A stretch of 35,347 nucleotides of DNA, taken from NCBI GenBank assembly GCA_934636045.1, contig CAKTZP010000005.1, positions 1 to 35,347 on the forward strand. Direction: 5' to 3'. Source of the stretch: an uncultured Oscillospiraceae bacterium. Its GTDB lineage: Bacteria; Bacillota; Clostridia; Oscillospirales; Oscillospiraceae. Shown here piece after piece: positions 21,967 to 29,117 of this stretch. The notes beneath the pieces were generated by a model. The model was not told the DNA's origin. It made no database searches and was given only the letters and a program-made list of their open reading frames with translations. Made by a program: the position numbers and the translations under genes. How positions within the stretch are numbered: the first letter of the stretch is position 1; every line of letters starts with the position of its first letter.

Positions 21967-24909
21967 TCAGTACAGGTAGCTGTACTCGTCGCGGACGGTG
22001 CGGATGAACAGCGCGATGTCCTCCGGCAGACCGGCGCAGTCGGCGCCGACGACCTGCTCGGTAAACAGGCGGACGCGAATTTTGCCGCCATCGAGGAAGC
22101 AGACGCCAAAGTTCTTGGAATCGTCCATATCCTTCTCGGTCTGGAACAGGGTAAACTTATCCTTGCACGGCTGCGCGTTGTACGGGCAGAAGGCGGTGCA
22201 GTTGCCGCACTCGTTGCACATCTTGTCGACATGCAGGATCTCCGTCCGGCCGTCGGGCAGGCGAATAACGACGTTGGCACGGTTCGGGCAGACGTCGGCG
22301 CAGTTCTGGCAGACGGTGTTGCAGTCGAGGCAGCGCTCGCCCTCGCACTTGACGTCCTTCGCCATGGCGAGGATGCCCTTCTTTGCGATGGCCTCGACCA
22401 TGGTCGGATAGGCGGCGTCGGGAATTTCATAGGTGTGCTTCTTGCCGATGACGAGCTCGGCAAACTTGGCGGCGTCAGCAATGCCCTCGACGACCGTCGC
22501 GGGGCCGCGGTGGCAGTCACCGGCGGCATAGACGCCCTCGACATTGGTTTGGAAGGCAGGACCCTTGCGGCCCATTTCGATGCCGTTGGCGGCCATCAGG
22601 TCGGCGTCGACCTGCTCGCCGACGGCGGAAATGACGAGGTCGCACGGAATTTCAACCGTTTCACCGGTGGCAACGGGGCTTCTTCTGCCCGAGGCGTCCG
22701 GCTCACCGAGCTTCATCTTGCTGCAAATCAGCTTGCCGTCCTTCTGCTCGATGGGCGCGACGAGCTCGAGGAACTCCACGCCATCGGCAATGGCCAGCTC
22801 CAGCTCTTCGGCATCGGCGGGCATGTACTTCTTTGTCCGGCGGTAGACCAGCGTAGAGGACGCTGCGCCCGCGCGCTTTGCAACTCTTGCCGCGTCCATG
22901 GCGGTGTTGCCGCCGCCGACGACGGCGATATGGCCGAGCTTGCCGCCCTTACCGGCCTTCATTTCCTCCAGCCAGCCGATGACGCCGCGGACGTTGCCGG
23001 GGATATCGAGCTTGCCGGGCTTCCATGCGCCGACGGCGTAGAGAATGTGGGTATAGCCCTGCTTCTTCAGCTCCTCGACGGAGGGCGCCTCGGTATTCAG
23101 GCGAACCTCTGCGCCGTAGGCCATCATCAGGGCGATGTCCTTGTCAATGGCCTCATGACGGATGCGGAATTCGGGGATGACGTGGCGAACGATGCCGCCG
23201 AGGGCGTTCGTGCGCTCAAAAATCGTGCACTCCACACCCGCGCGGCCAAGGAAGTAGGCCGCCGCAATGCCGGTCGGGCCGCCGCCGATGATGGCAGCCT
23301 TTTTGCCCTCGACCTTGGCGGGCTTCTTCACGGACGCCAGCAGCGCGTCGTAGCCGTTTTCAGCGGCGAGGAGCTTCGTGGCGCGGATCTGAACGGCCTC
23401 GTCATAGAAGTTGCGGGAGCACTTGCCCATGCAGCGGTGGGCGCAGATGGTACCGGTGATAAACGGCAGGGCGTTCTTCTCGGTAATGAGCGCAAGCGCC
23501 TCGTTGTACATCCCCTTTTTGCACAGCTCGATGTACTCGGGGATATCCTGCTCAATGGGGCAGCCGCCCTTGCAGGGGGCGATGTAGCAATCCATCCAAG
23601 GCACGCGCTCCTCGTTCTTGCGGGAGGGCAGCGGCTTGATGGGCTTGACGTGATGGTAGTCCGTGCGGCATTCGAGAGACATTTGGGCGATCGCGTCGGT
23701 GTCGGTGCCGGCGAAGGGCTTGAACTCCATGCCCTCGACCTTTTTCGCCATCTGGACAAGGCGGTTGTAGCCGCCCGGCTTGAGGATGGTGGTGGCGACG
23801 GTGATCGGCCAGATGCCGGCGGCCAGCAGCTTGTCGCAGTTGAAGTATTCCGCGCCGCCCGCGAAGGAGATCTTCATCTTGCCGCCGAACTGAGCGGAGA
23901 TGCGGCGGCACATTTCGATCGTCAGCGGGAACAGGGAGCGGCCGGACATATACATTTCGTCGTTCGGCAGCTCGCCGCGGGTGGTGTCGACGGGGAAGGT
24001 GTTCGACAGCTTCAGGCCGAATTCCAGCCCGTTCTCGTCGGCCAGCTTTTGCAGACGCTCGATCATCGGGACGGCGTCCTTCCACTGCAGATCCTCGTTG
24101 AAGTGGTGCTCGTCGAAGACGATGTAGTCATAGCCCATGCCGTCGAGGATGCTGCGCGCGTCCTGGTAGCCGAGGATGGTGGGGTTACACTTGACGAAGG
24201 TGTTGACCTTCTTTTCGGTGATGAGATAGGACGCAATGCGCTCGATCTCGTCGGGCGGGCAGCCGTGCAGGGTCGACAGCGTAACGGAACGGGACACCCG
24301 CGGGGAGATGGCGGCGATAAAGTCCGCTTCCTCCGGGAACAGCTCCGTCAGCACCTTCTTGCACTCGGCAAAAACAGGCGCGCGGGTGGCGTCCTTCATG
24401 GACTCGATGTAGTTATCGACCTTCTCACCCTTGATGCCCTCGAGGTCGTAGCCGACGGACATGTTGAACACGAAGCCGTCCGGGTCGCCGTAGCCCCACT
24501 TTTTGGCCATGACCTTCAGGGCGCACCAGGCCTTGATGTACTCGTTGAGCGCCTGACCAACCTCCAGCTCGGTCGACCATTCCTGATTGTAGCCCTCATC
24601 GTCGGCAAGGATGCACGGACGCGGCACGCAGCGGGCAAGCTCCTCGCCGTCCATCTTCTGCACGGTCTTGACCTCAAAGAAGCGCGCACCGGCAACATAG
24701 GAGGCGATGATGTTCTGCGCAAGCTGGCTGTTCGGACCGGCCGCGGGGCCGAACGGAGTCTCGATCTTCTCGCCGAAGATCGGCAGGGTCTTGGCCGGGT
24801 CGGCCTTGTATTCGGTGTGGATGCCGAAAATTTCGCCGGACTTTTCGCGCTCGGTAACAACCCAGCGCATCAGATCCTTAAAAGGGATCGGGTACATTCT
24901 TTCAGACAT
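21967..24909 (-). CDS. ygfK: YgfK-type iron-sulfur flavoprotein (putative selenate reductase subunit)
   Basis: A 980-residue multidomain oxidoreductase. Residues 1-420 are a dihydropyrimidine-dehydrogenase/DHOD-like region (TPFGPAAGPNSQLAQN, STLHGCPPDE). Residues 430-530 carry the Fe-S domain of the glutamate-synthase small-subunit type (CYIAPCKGGCP and a C-x3-C-x3-C cluster at 489-497). Residues 537-815 bind FAD and NAD(P)H (GGGPTGIAAA at 542, GGGNTAMDAA at 665, GVYAAGDCHRG at 792). The C-terminus has ferredoxin-like cysteines (C860-C874 and C898-C915). In E. coli and gut anaerobes ygfK sits with ssnA and xdh-type genes in purine or urate breakdown clusters; its exact reaction is unproven. 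The start at 24909 follows TAGGAGGT, which overlaps the stop codon of the RAYT gene. Confidence 0.93.
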   Translation of the reverse strand: MSERMYPIPFKDLMRWVVTEREKSGEIFGIHTEYKADPAKTLPIFGEKIETPFGPAAGPNSQLAQNIIASYVAGARFFEVKTVQKMDGEELARCVPRPCILADDEGYNQEWSTELEVGQALNEYIKAWCALKVMAKKWGYGDPDGFVFNMSVGYDLEGIKGEKVDNYIESMKDATRAPVFAECKKVLTELFPEEADFIAAISPRVSRSVTLSTLHGCPPDEIERIASYLITEKKVNTFVKCNPTILGYQDARSILDGMGYDYIVFDEHHFNEDLQWKDAVPMIERLQKLADENGLEFGLKLSNTFPVDTTRGELPNDEMYMSGRSLFPLTIEMCRRISAQFGGKMKISFAGGAEYFNCDKLLAAGIWPITVATTILKPGGYNRLVQMAKKVEGMEFKPFAGTDTDAIAQMSLECRTDYHHVKPIKPLPSRKNEERVPWMDCYIAPCKGGCPIEQDIPEYIELCKKGMYNEALALITEKNALPFITGTICAHRCMGKCSRNFYDEAVQIRATKLLAAENGYDALLASVKKPAKVEGKKAAIIGGGPTGIAAAYFLGRAGVECTIFERTNALGGIVRHVIPEFRIRHEAIDKDIALMMAYGAEVRLNTEAPSVEELKKQGYTHILYAVGAWKPGKLDIPGNVRGVIGWLEEMKAGKGGKLGHIAVVGGGNTAMDAARVAKRAGAASSTLVYRRTKKYMPADAEELELAIADGVEFLELVAPIEQKDGKLICSKMKLGEPDASGRRSPVATGETVEIPCDLVISAVGEQVDADLMAANGIEMGRKGPAFQTNVEGVYAAGDCHRGPATVVEGIADAAKFAELVIGKKHTYEIPDAAYPTMVEAIAKKGILAMAKDVKCEGERCLDCNTVCQNCADVCPNRANVVIRLPDGRTEILHVDKMCNECGNCTAFCPYNAQPCKDKFTLFQTEKDMDDSKNFGVCFLDGGKIRVRLFTEQVVGADCAGLPEDIALFIRTVRDEYSYLY

Positions 24910-24920
24910 GAGAGAACCTC

Positions 24921-25430
24921 CTAAGTTTGGTAGTATTCATCCTCCGCCCACCGGGCGGGGTTCGTTTGGATATATTCCAGAATGCGACGCTCATCCGCCT
25001 CGTTGCGGATGATGTGGTCGTAATACGAGCGCTGCCACAACGGAAATCCGGCAGCTTTCGAAACGAGCGTCTTAAACGAACGGACACGGCTGCCAAGCGA
25101 TTGCGTAGGGGCCGATGCCCACATCGGCCCGACCCCGCCTTCGATTGCCACGAACAAATGGATATGATTCGGCATGATGACATAGGCGGTAACGCCCGGA
25201 ATCGTTTTGATATATTGTTCGGTCATGCATCCCAACTTTGTAAGCCTGAACGGCGGGCCGATGTGGGCATCGGCCCCTACGCATGCAAAGCCACCCCTCG
25301 TTTCTATTTCACCACGGACGGTATCGACCGTGCTCAAAATACACTTTCTGTTCTTGGTACAAATCGTAACGAAGTAATGGCCGGTTTGAGTGTAGTCGTA
25401 TTCGCTCAGGCGGGGGTGCTTTCTTTGCAG
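24921..25430 (-). CDS. REP-associated tyrosine transposase (RAYT, Y1_Tnp family) with two internal REP-like elements
   Basis: A 169-residue single-strand DNA transposase of the IS200-like Y1 family that domesticates REP elements. Family landmarks are KHPRLSEYDYTQTGHYFVTICTKN at the N-terminus (split here: KHPRLSEYDY, then TQTGHYFVTICT), the HUH motif VIMPNHIHLFVAI, and the probable catalytic tyrosine in RSYYDHIIRNE, followed by RRILEYIQTNPARW. The first codon matching relatives is CTG (25430-25428), not ATG. TTG at 25337 would cut off the N-terminus, so the gene may start at CTG or be slightly damaged. Two REP-like copies lie inside the frame, read as VGADAHIGPP and GVGPMWASAPT. The gene sits between ssnA and ygfK with 10 and 11 bases to spare. 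Confidence 0.82.
   Translation of the reverse strand: MQRKHPRLSEYDYTQTGHYFVTICTKNRKCILSTVDTVRGEIETRGGFACVGADAHIGPPFRLTKLGCMTEQYIKTIPGVTAYVIMPNHIHLFVAIEGGVGPMWASAPTQSLGSRVRSFKTLVSKAAGFPLWQRSYYDHIIRNEADERRILEYIQTNPARWAEDEYYQT
25105..25130 (+). repeat. REP-like element R10, inside the RAYT gene
   Basis: GTAG, arm GGGCCGATG, loop CCCA, arm CATCGGCCC: a perfect 9-bp stem, identical to R11 and R3. In the RAYT frame it encodes GPMWASAPT just after the HUH motif. Confidence 0.9.
25255..25280 (-). repeat. REP-like element R11, inside the RAYT gene
   Basis: Same 26-base sequence as R10 on the opposite strand, so the two GTAG heads point outward, 124 bases apart. In the RAYT frame it encodes VGADAHIGP ahead of the HUH motif. 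Confidence 0.9.
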
Positions 25431-25440
25431 CCCGGTCTTT

Positions 25441-26799
25441 TCAGCATTCGCCGTTGGCGTCGTACTTGCAATGGTTCAAATTGCCCCAGAGCTTCTCCGC
25501 TTCCTCGAGGACATGCGCGTTGACGGCTTCTTCATCGATGCCGACGAGCTCGCGATCCTTCATCAGAAGCTTGCCGTTGGCGATCGTGGTCTGGCACTGG
25601 CGGCCGGTCATGCCGAAGATCATGTGGCCGTCGATGTTCGCGTCGGAGAACGGGGTGTACGGCTTGTAATCCATGACGATCACGTCCGCCGCCGCGCCCG
25701 CCTCGAGCACGCCGAGCTTGTCCGGGAAGTACTTCGCACCGATGAGGGCGTTGTTCTTAAAGAGCATATCCGTGACCTCGCACCAGCCGACGTTCGGCAG
25801 GCAGGCGTTCTGGCGCTGTGCCGGGAGGGCGACCTTGAGGGACTCGAGCATATCGTTGGTGTAGGCATCGGTGCCCATGCCGAGCAGCACACCCGCCTTG
25901 TAAAGCGGCAGAACAGGGCAGGTGCCGACGGCGTTGCCCATGTTGGACTCAGGATTGTTGACGACCATCGTGCCGGTGTTCTTGATCAGCTCGATCTCGG
26001 CGGTGTTGACGTGGATGCAGTGACCGAGGATGGTCTTTTCGCCCAGAATACCGTGGTCCTGCAAACGCTGCACGGGGCGGCGGCCGTAATTCTGCAGGGA
26101 ATCGTACACGTCGTTCATGCCCTCGGAGACATGGATGTGATAGCCCGTGCGGCCGTTGTTGGCGGCGACCATGCGGTCAAAGGTCTTGTCAGAGATGGTA
26201 AACAGGGCGTGACCGCCGAACATTGCGGCGAGCATCGGGTCCTTTTCCTTCTCGCAGTAGGTGATGAAGTCGGCGTTTTCCTGCACGGCCTGGATGGACT
26301 TCTCCTCGCCGTCGCGGTCGGAGACCTCATAGCACAGGCAGGAGCGGATGCCGAATTCCTTCGCGGACTTGGCGATTTCGAAGAGGCTGCCGGGGATTTC
26401 ACAGTACGAGGCGTGATGGTCAAAGACGGTGGTCACGCCCTGCCGGATGCAGTCGAGATACAGCGCGTCGGCCGAGGCCTTCGTGCCCTTGAGCGTCAGC
26501 TTGCGGTCGATGGCCCACCACGTTCCGTCGAGCACCTCGAAGAAATTCGTGGGGTTGTTGCCCTTGATGGACAGGCCGCGGGCAAGGGCGGAGTAGATGT
26601 GGGTGTGGGCGTTAATGAGCGCGGGCATGATGACGCCGCCCTTGGCGTCGATAAATTCCGCATCGGGATATTTGGCCTTCAGGTCTGCGGTCTTGCCGAC
26701 CTCCTTGATCTTGGTGCCGTCGATAACCACGCCGCCGTCGGGCAGGTAGGGCGTCGTCTGGCTGCGGGTGATGAGCTTGCCGTTTGCGAGAATGTACAT
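25441..26799 (-). CDS. ssnA: Putative aminohydrolase SsnA
   Basis: A 452-residue metal-dependent amidohydrolase of the SsnA family (related to guanine deaminase and chlorohydrolases). Metal ligands are visible in NAHTHIYSAL (H65, H67), HCIHV and MGTDAYTND; GYHIHVSEGMND carries further active-site histidines. It should deaminate or hydrolyse a purine-like or related substrate in the cytoplasm; the precise substrate is not established. In E. coli ssnA lies next to ygfK, and in gut anaerobes the pair marks purine/urate catabolic clusters. No xanthine dehydrogenase or transporter is in this window. The ATG at 26799 follows AAAGGAGG. A structured leader with a terminator precedes it. Confidence 0.92.
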   Translation of the reverse strand: MYILANGKLITRSQTTPYLPDGGVVIDGTKIKEVGKTADLKAKYPDAEFIDAKGGVIMPALINAHTHIYSALARGLSIKGNNPTNFFEVLDGTWWAIDRKLTLKGTKASADALYLDCIRQGVTTVFDHHASYCEIPGSLFEIAKSAKEFGIRSCLCYEVSDRDGEEKSIQAVQENADFITYCEKEKDPMLAAMFGGHALFTISDKTFDRMVAANNGRTGYHIHVSEGMNDVYDSLQNYGRRPVQRLQDHGILGEKTILGHCIHVNTAEIELIKNTGTMVVNNPESNMGNAVGTCPVLPLYKAGVLLGMGTDAYTNDMLESLKVALPAQRQNACLPNVGWCEVTDMLFKNNALIGAKYFPDKLGVLEAGAAADVIVMDYKPYTPFSDANIDGHMIFGMTGRQCQTTIANGKLLMKDRELVGIDEEAVNAHVLEEAEKLWGNLNHCKYDANGEC

Positions 26800-26820
26800 G
26801 ACGTTGACCTCCTTTGAATA

Positions 26821-26922
26821 AAACAAAAATGGGGACGCAGAACTCCCGTTCCGCATCTCCACTCAAGCAACCCTGAGTGATAGTTACAAGCCCGTGCGCT
26901 GAGCACTTCGTTACAGCTATCA
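26821..26922 (-). promoter_or_regulatory. Structured 5' leader of ssnA with terminator: candidate riboswitch or attenuator
   Basis: Read on the minus strand. Stem P1 is TGATAG/CTATCA (26922-26917 with 26883-26878). It encloses an inner hairpin GTGC-TCAGC-GCAC, with TGTAACGAA and GGGCTTGTAA facing each other as a large internal loop. Next comes CACTCA-GGGTTGCT-TGAGTG (26879-26860), which competes with the P1 end. Last is GATGCGGAAC-GGGA-GTTCTGCGTC (26857-26834), then CCCC and a T-rich tract, ending 6 bases before the ribosome site. The order aptamer-like domain, then terminator, then ribosome site fits transcriptional control. It does not match the purine, THF, ykkC or other classes I can recall. 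Confidence 0.6.
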
Positions 26923-26940
26923 ATCTTTAATTACAGTACT

Positions 26941-26969
26941 ATTATATCGAAAAAGCCCTGCAAACGCAA
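26941..26969 (-). promoter_or_regulatory. Sigma-A promoter of the ssnA operon
   Basis: On the minus strand: TTGCGT (26969-26964), 17-base spacer, TATAAT (26946-26941). The -35 box lies inside the terminator hairpin of the upstream gene. The transcript starts near 26934, leaving a leader of about 135 bases. Confidence 0.75.
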
Positions 26970-26977
26970 GGCTTTTT
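26950..26977. terminator. Bidirectional terminator between the DUF3786 gene and ssnA
   Basis: AAAAAGCC pairs with GGCTTTTT, with TGC/GCA extending the stem after one mismatch. Both strands end in a T-run. It is placed to end DUF3786 transcription, and it overlaps the ssnA -35 box. Confidence 0.7.
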
Positions 26978-27028
26978 CTTTTGCTAAATTCTACAAATTT
27001 TCCCGTCATTTTTTGAACAGTTTGCCAT

Positions 27029-27051
27029 GCCGTTCGGCATTGGCGAACGGC
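27029..27051. other. Perfect 8-bp hairpin downstream of the DUF3786 gene
   Basis: GCCGTTCG and CGAACGGC pair around a 7-base loop. No T-run follows on either strand, so it is probably an mRNA 3' structure and not an intrinsic terminator by itself. Confidence 0.5.
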
Positions 27052-27084
27052 TCCGGGGCCCTGATTTTTCCCTTCGCGCGCAGG

Positions 27085-27705
27085 TCACGCTGTCATCGTC
27101 TCCCTGATCCGTCGGATGATGTGGGAAATCAAATAGAAGATCGTTTCATAGCGCATGAAATCTGTGATGTTTTCGTCAAACATGAACTTCAGATTTGCAG
27201 GGAAATCCTCCTCAGCTTGCCAGAATTGGAGGATGACGGGGAGGAAGGGAAACGGGCGAAGGAGGAAGGCGGCGTCCCCGGAGAGCTTGAGCGGAGTGCC
27301 GAAGCGGGCGCAGGCGGCGCGGAGGGCAGAAAGGCGGCCGTTGAAGGCATCGGCAGCGGGTTGGAAAAGCTCCAGCCCGGGGCCGCCCGACTTGACCGTA
27401 CCCCGGAGCATGGAAAGCGTGCAGTAGCGCCCGGAAAGATGACAGTCCGGCTTGGAATCGCACAACACGTCATAAATCGTCAGCGACGAGTCAAAATCCG
27501 CCTCGGCGCTGGTCAAAAAGCCGTCGTCCGACCATGTAATGACGCCGGTTTTGCGGTCGATGCGGTGCTCGCGCGCCATCAGCTCGATCGAAAGCGTATT
27601 CTCGTCGTGCCGGAGGCCGAATTTTTGGATCATTTTCGTCTGGTCATACTGCAAAAACGAGCCGCGCACGCGGTCGCGGGTGATCTCATAGTTGGATTTT
27701 GCCAT
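27085..27705 (-). CDS. DUF3786-domain protein
   Basis: A 206-residue soluble protein. The opening MAKSNYEITRDRVRGSFLQYD and the central ITWSDDGFLTSAEADFDSSLTIYDVLCDSK are typical of DUF3786. The later FDENITDFMRYETIFYL is the conserved C-terminal part. The family occurs mainly in anaerobes and has no proven function. The ATG at 27705 follows GGGAGGCGG; the frame is open further upstream, but that would run into the promoter. It is divergent from minD and has its own promoter. Confidence 0.85.
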   Translation of the reverse strand: MAKSNYEITRDRVRGSFLQYDQTKMIQKFGLRHDENTLSIELMAREHRIDRKTGVITWSDDGFLTSAEADFDSSLTIYDVLCDSKPDCHLSGRYCTLSMLRGTVKSGGPGLELFQPAADAFNGRLSALRAACARFGTPLKLSGDAAFLLRPFPFLPVILQFWQAEEDFPANLKFMFDENITDFMRYETIFYLISHIIRRIRETMTA

Positions 27706-27733
27706 CAAACCGCCTCCCTTTTCCGTTTTTTTC

Positions 27734-27762
27734 ATTATACCACCGCCCGCGCGGCGGTGCAA
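27734..27762 (-). promoter_or_regulatory. Sigma-A promoter of the DUF3786 gene with a palindrome in its spacer
   Basis: On the minus strand: TTGCAC (27762-27757), 17-base spacer, TATAAT (27739-27734). The spacer and the edge of the -35 box form the inverted repeat CACCGCC-N5-GGCGGTG (27741-27759), a possible repressor or activator site. The 243-base divergent gap with minD holds this promoter and the minD promoter. Confidence 0.8.
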
Positions 27763-27885
27763 GTCTCCGGTGAGGTCTAAGCGCCGCATTTTTTGGGCAA
27801 AACAACATCAGCGGCCGTCTCTGGCTTTTTGCCTTATTTTCCGCGACGGGTGGCAGGGAAATGCACAAAATGGCCAAATTCGCTG

Positions 27886-27914
27886 TTGAAATATCCGCCG
27901 CAATCCGCTATACT
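27886..27914 (+). promoter_or_regulatory. Sigma-A promoter of the minD-mgsA-dapH operon
   Basis: TTGAAA (27886-27891), 17-base spacer, TATACT (27909-27914). The transcript starts near 27921, 28 bases before the minD start. Confidence 0.8.
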
Positions 27915-27948
27915 AAAGAGGAATCCAAAAAAGGAAGGAAGGGCGCGC

Positions 27949-28686
27949 ATGGGCGAAGCGATCGCAGTGATCTCCGGCAAGGGCGGCACGGGTAAAACCA
28001 CCGTCTGCGCGGCCGTGGCCGCGTGCCTGGCCGCCTGCGGCAAGCGGGTCTTGTGCATTGACGCAGACGTCGGTCTGCGAAATCTTGACATCGCGCTCGG
28101 CATGGCGGAGCTTTCCGTCGCCTCCTTTACGGACGTAATGAACGGCCGCGCCGCGCTGGGCGACGCTGCGGTGCATCCAGTGCTGGAGCACCTGCAGCTC
28201 CTGACGGCGCCTGTCCGCGAAAGCGAAAGCCGCATCGACGTTGCGGGCTTCGCGCTCCTGCTCCGGCAGGCCAAGCGCGAATTCGACTTCTGTCTGATCG
28301 ATGCCCCGGCGGGGCTGGGCGCGGGCTTCCGGCTGGCAACCTGCTGCGCCGACCGCTGTCTGCTGGTCACAACGCCCGATCTGGCGTCCATGCGCGACGC
28401 CGCGCACACGGCCGATCTGCTGCAGCTCGACGGCAAGCGCGGCCTGTATTTGGTGGTCAACCGTGTCCGTCCCCGGATGTTCCGGCGGCTGGAGATGACG
28501 GTGGACGATATCATGGACGAGATAGGCTTGCCGCTGCTGGGCGTCATCCCTGAGGATCCGGACGTGCTGCTCGCCGCTGCGGAGGGCAACGCCCTGATTT
28601 TTGCAACCGACGGCGGCGCGGCGGAGGCCTGCTTGCGCATTTCGCGGCGGCTCTGCGGCGATATGCTGCCGCTGATGAAACTCTGA
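27949..28686 (+). CDS. minD: MinD/ParA-family ATPase (septum-site determining MinD-like)
   Basis: A 245-residue deviant-Walker ATPase. SGKGGTGKTT (K11 and K16) is the deviant P-loop. IDADVGLRNLDIALGM carries the switch I residues typical of MinD, and CLIDAPAGLGAGF is the Walker B region. MinD binds the membrane in its ATP form and places the division site with MinC and MinE or DivIVA. Here no min partner is next to it. The C-terminal tail (RISRRLCGDMLPLMKL) is short and only weakly resembles the membrane-targeting helix. The start at 27949 follows GGAAGG; the frame is open upstream but without support. The mgsA-like gene begins 11 bases downstream. Confidence 0.85.
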   Translation: MGEAIAVISGKGGTGKTTVCAAVAACLAACGKRVLCIDADVGLRNLDIALGMAELSVASFTDVMNGRAALGDAAVHPVLEHLQLLTAPVRESESRIDVAGFALLLRQAKREFDFCLIDAPAGLGAGFRLATCCADRCLLVTTPDLASMRDAAHTADLLQLDGKRGLYLVVNRVRPRMFRRLEMTVDDIMDEIGLPLLGVIPEDPDVLLAAAEGNALIFATDGGAAEACLRISRRLCGDMLPLMKL

Positions 28687-28697
28687 GAGGTGAGAGT

Positions 28698-29114
28698 ATG
28701 AACATTACATTGCTTGCTCACGATAAGAAAAAGGAGCTCATGGTGCAATTCTGCACGGCCTATAAGAGCATCCTTTCCAAACACAACCTGTCTGCCACGG
28801 CGACGACCGGGCGGCTGGTTGCCGAGGCGACGGGACTGCCGATCACCCTGTTTTTGTCCCACAATCAGGGCGGCCACCAGCAGGTCGACGCCCGCATTGC
28901 CTATAACGAGATCGACCTCGTGCTGATGTTCACCGACCCGAACAGCATTGACCCGTGGGAGGATCAGCAGATTGTCCGGACCATCCACCTGTGCGACACA
29001 CACAACGTCCCCGTCGCGACCAATATCGCCTCGGCGGAGATGCTCATCCTCGGTCTGCAGCGCGGCGATCTCGACTGGCGCGAAATGATGCGCCACAAGC
29101 GCTCGGTGAGGTAA
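28698..29114 (+). CDS. mgsA: Methylglyoxal synthase-like protein with altered active site
   Basis: A 138-residue MGS-like domain protein. Methylglyoxal synthase converts dihydroxyacetone phosphate to methylglyoxal. The phosphate and opening motifs LLAHDKKKE and TATTGRL, FTDP and VPVATN are conserved. However, the E. coli GGDQQ motif, whose Asp71 is the catalytic base, is GGHQQ here. The loop carrying E. coli His98 and Asp101 reads DPWEDQQI, so both appear to be replaced. The fold is therefore clear but the usual chemistry is doubtful. The start has GAGAGGTGAGAG upstream. dapH starts 3 bases after its stop. Annotation as mgsA is by fold, not by proven activity. Confidence 0.8.
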   Translation: MNITLLAHDKKKELMVQFCTAYKSILSKHNLSATATTGRLVAEATGLPITLFLSHNQGGHQQVDARIAYNEIDLVLMFTDPNSIDPWEDQQIVRTIHLCDTHNVPVATNIASAEMLILGLQRGDLDWREMMRHKRSVR

Positions 29115-29117
29115 GCC

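Noticed and set aside
22231..24924. Long open frame (about 900 codons) on the plus strand opposite ygfK
   Set aside because: It is the antisense shadow of a high-GC gene; its translation is low-complexity (Val, Ala, Asp, Leu-rich) with no known motif, while ygfK is clear.
26821..26922. Classic purine riboswitch before ssnA
   Set aside because: The conserved three-way junction and loop sequences of the guanine/adenine class are not present.
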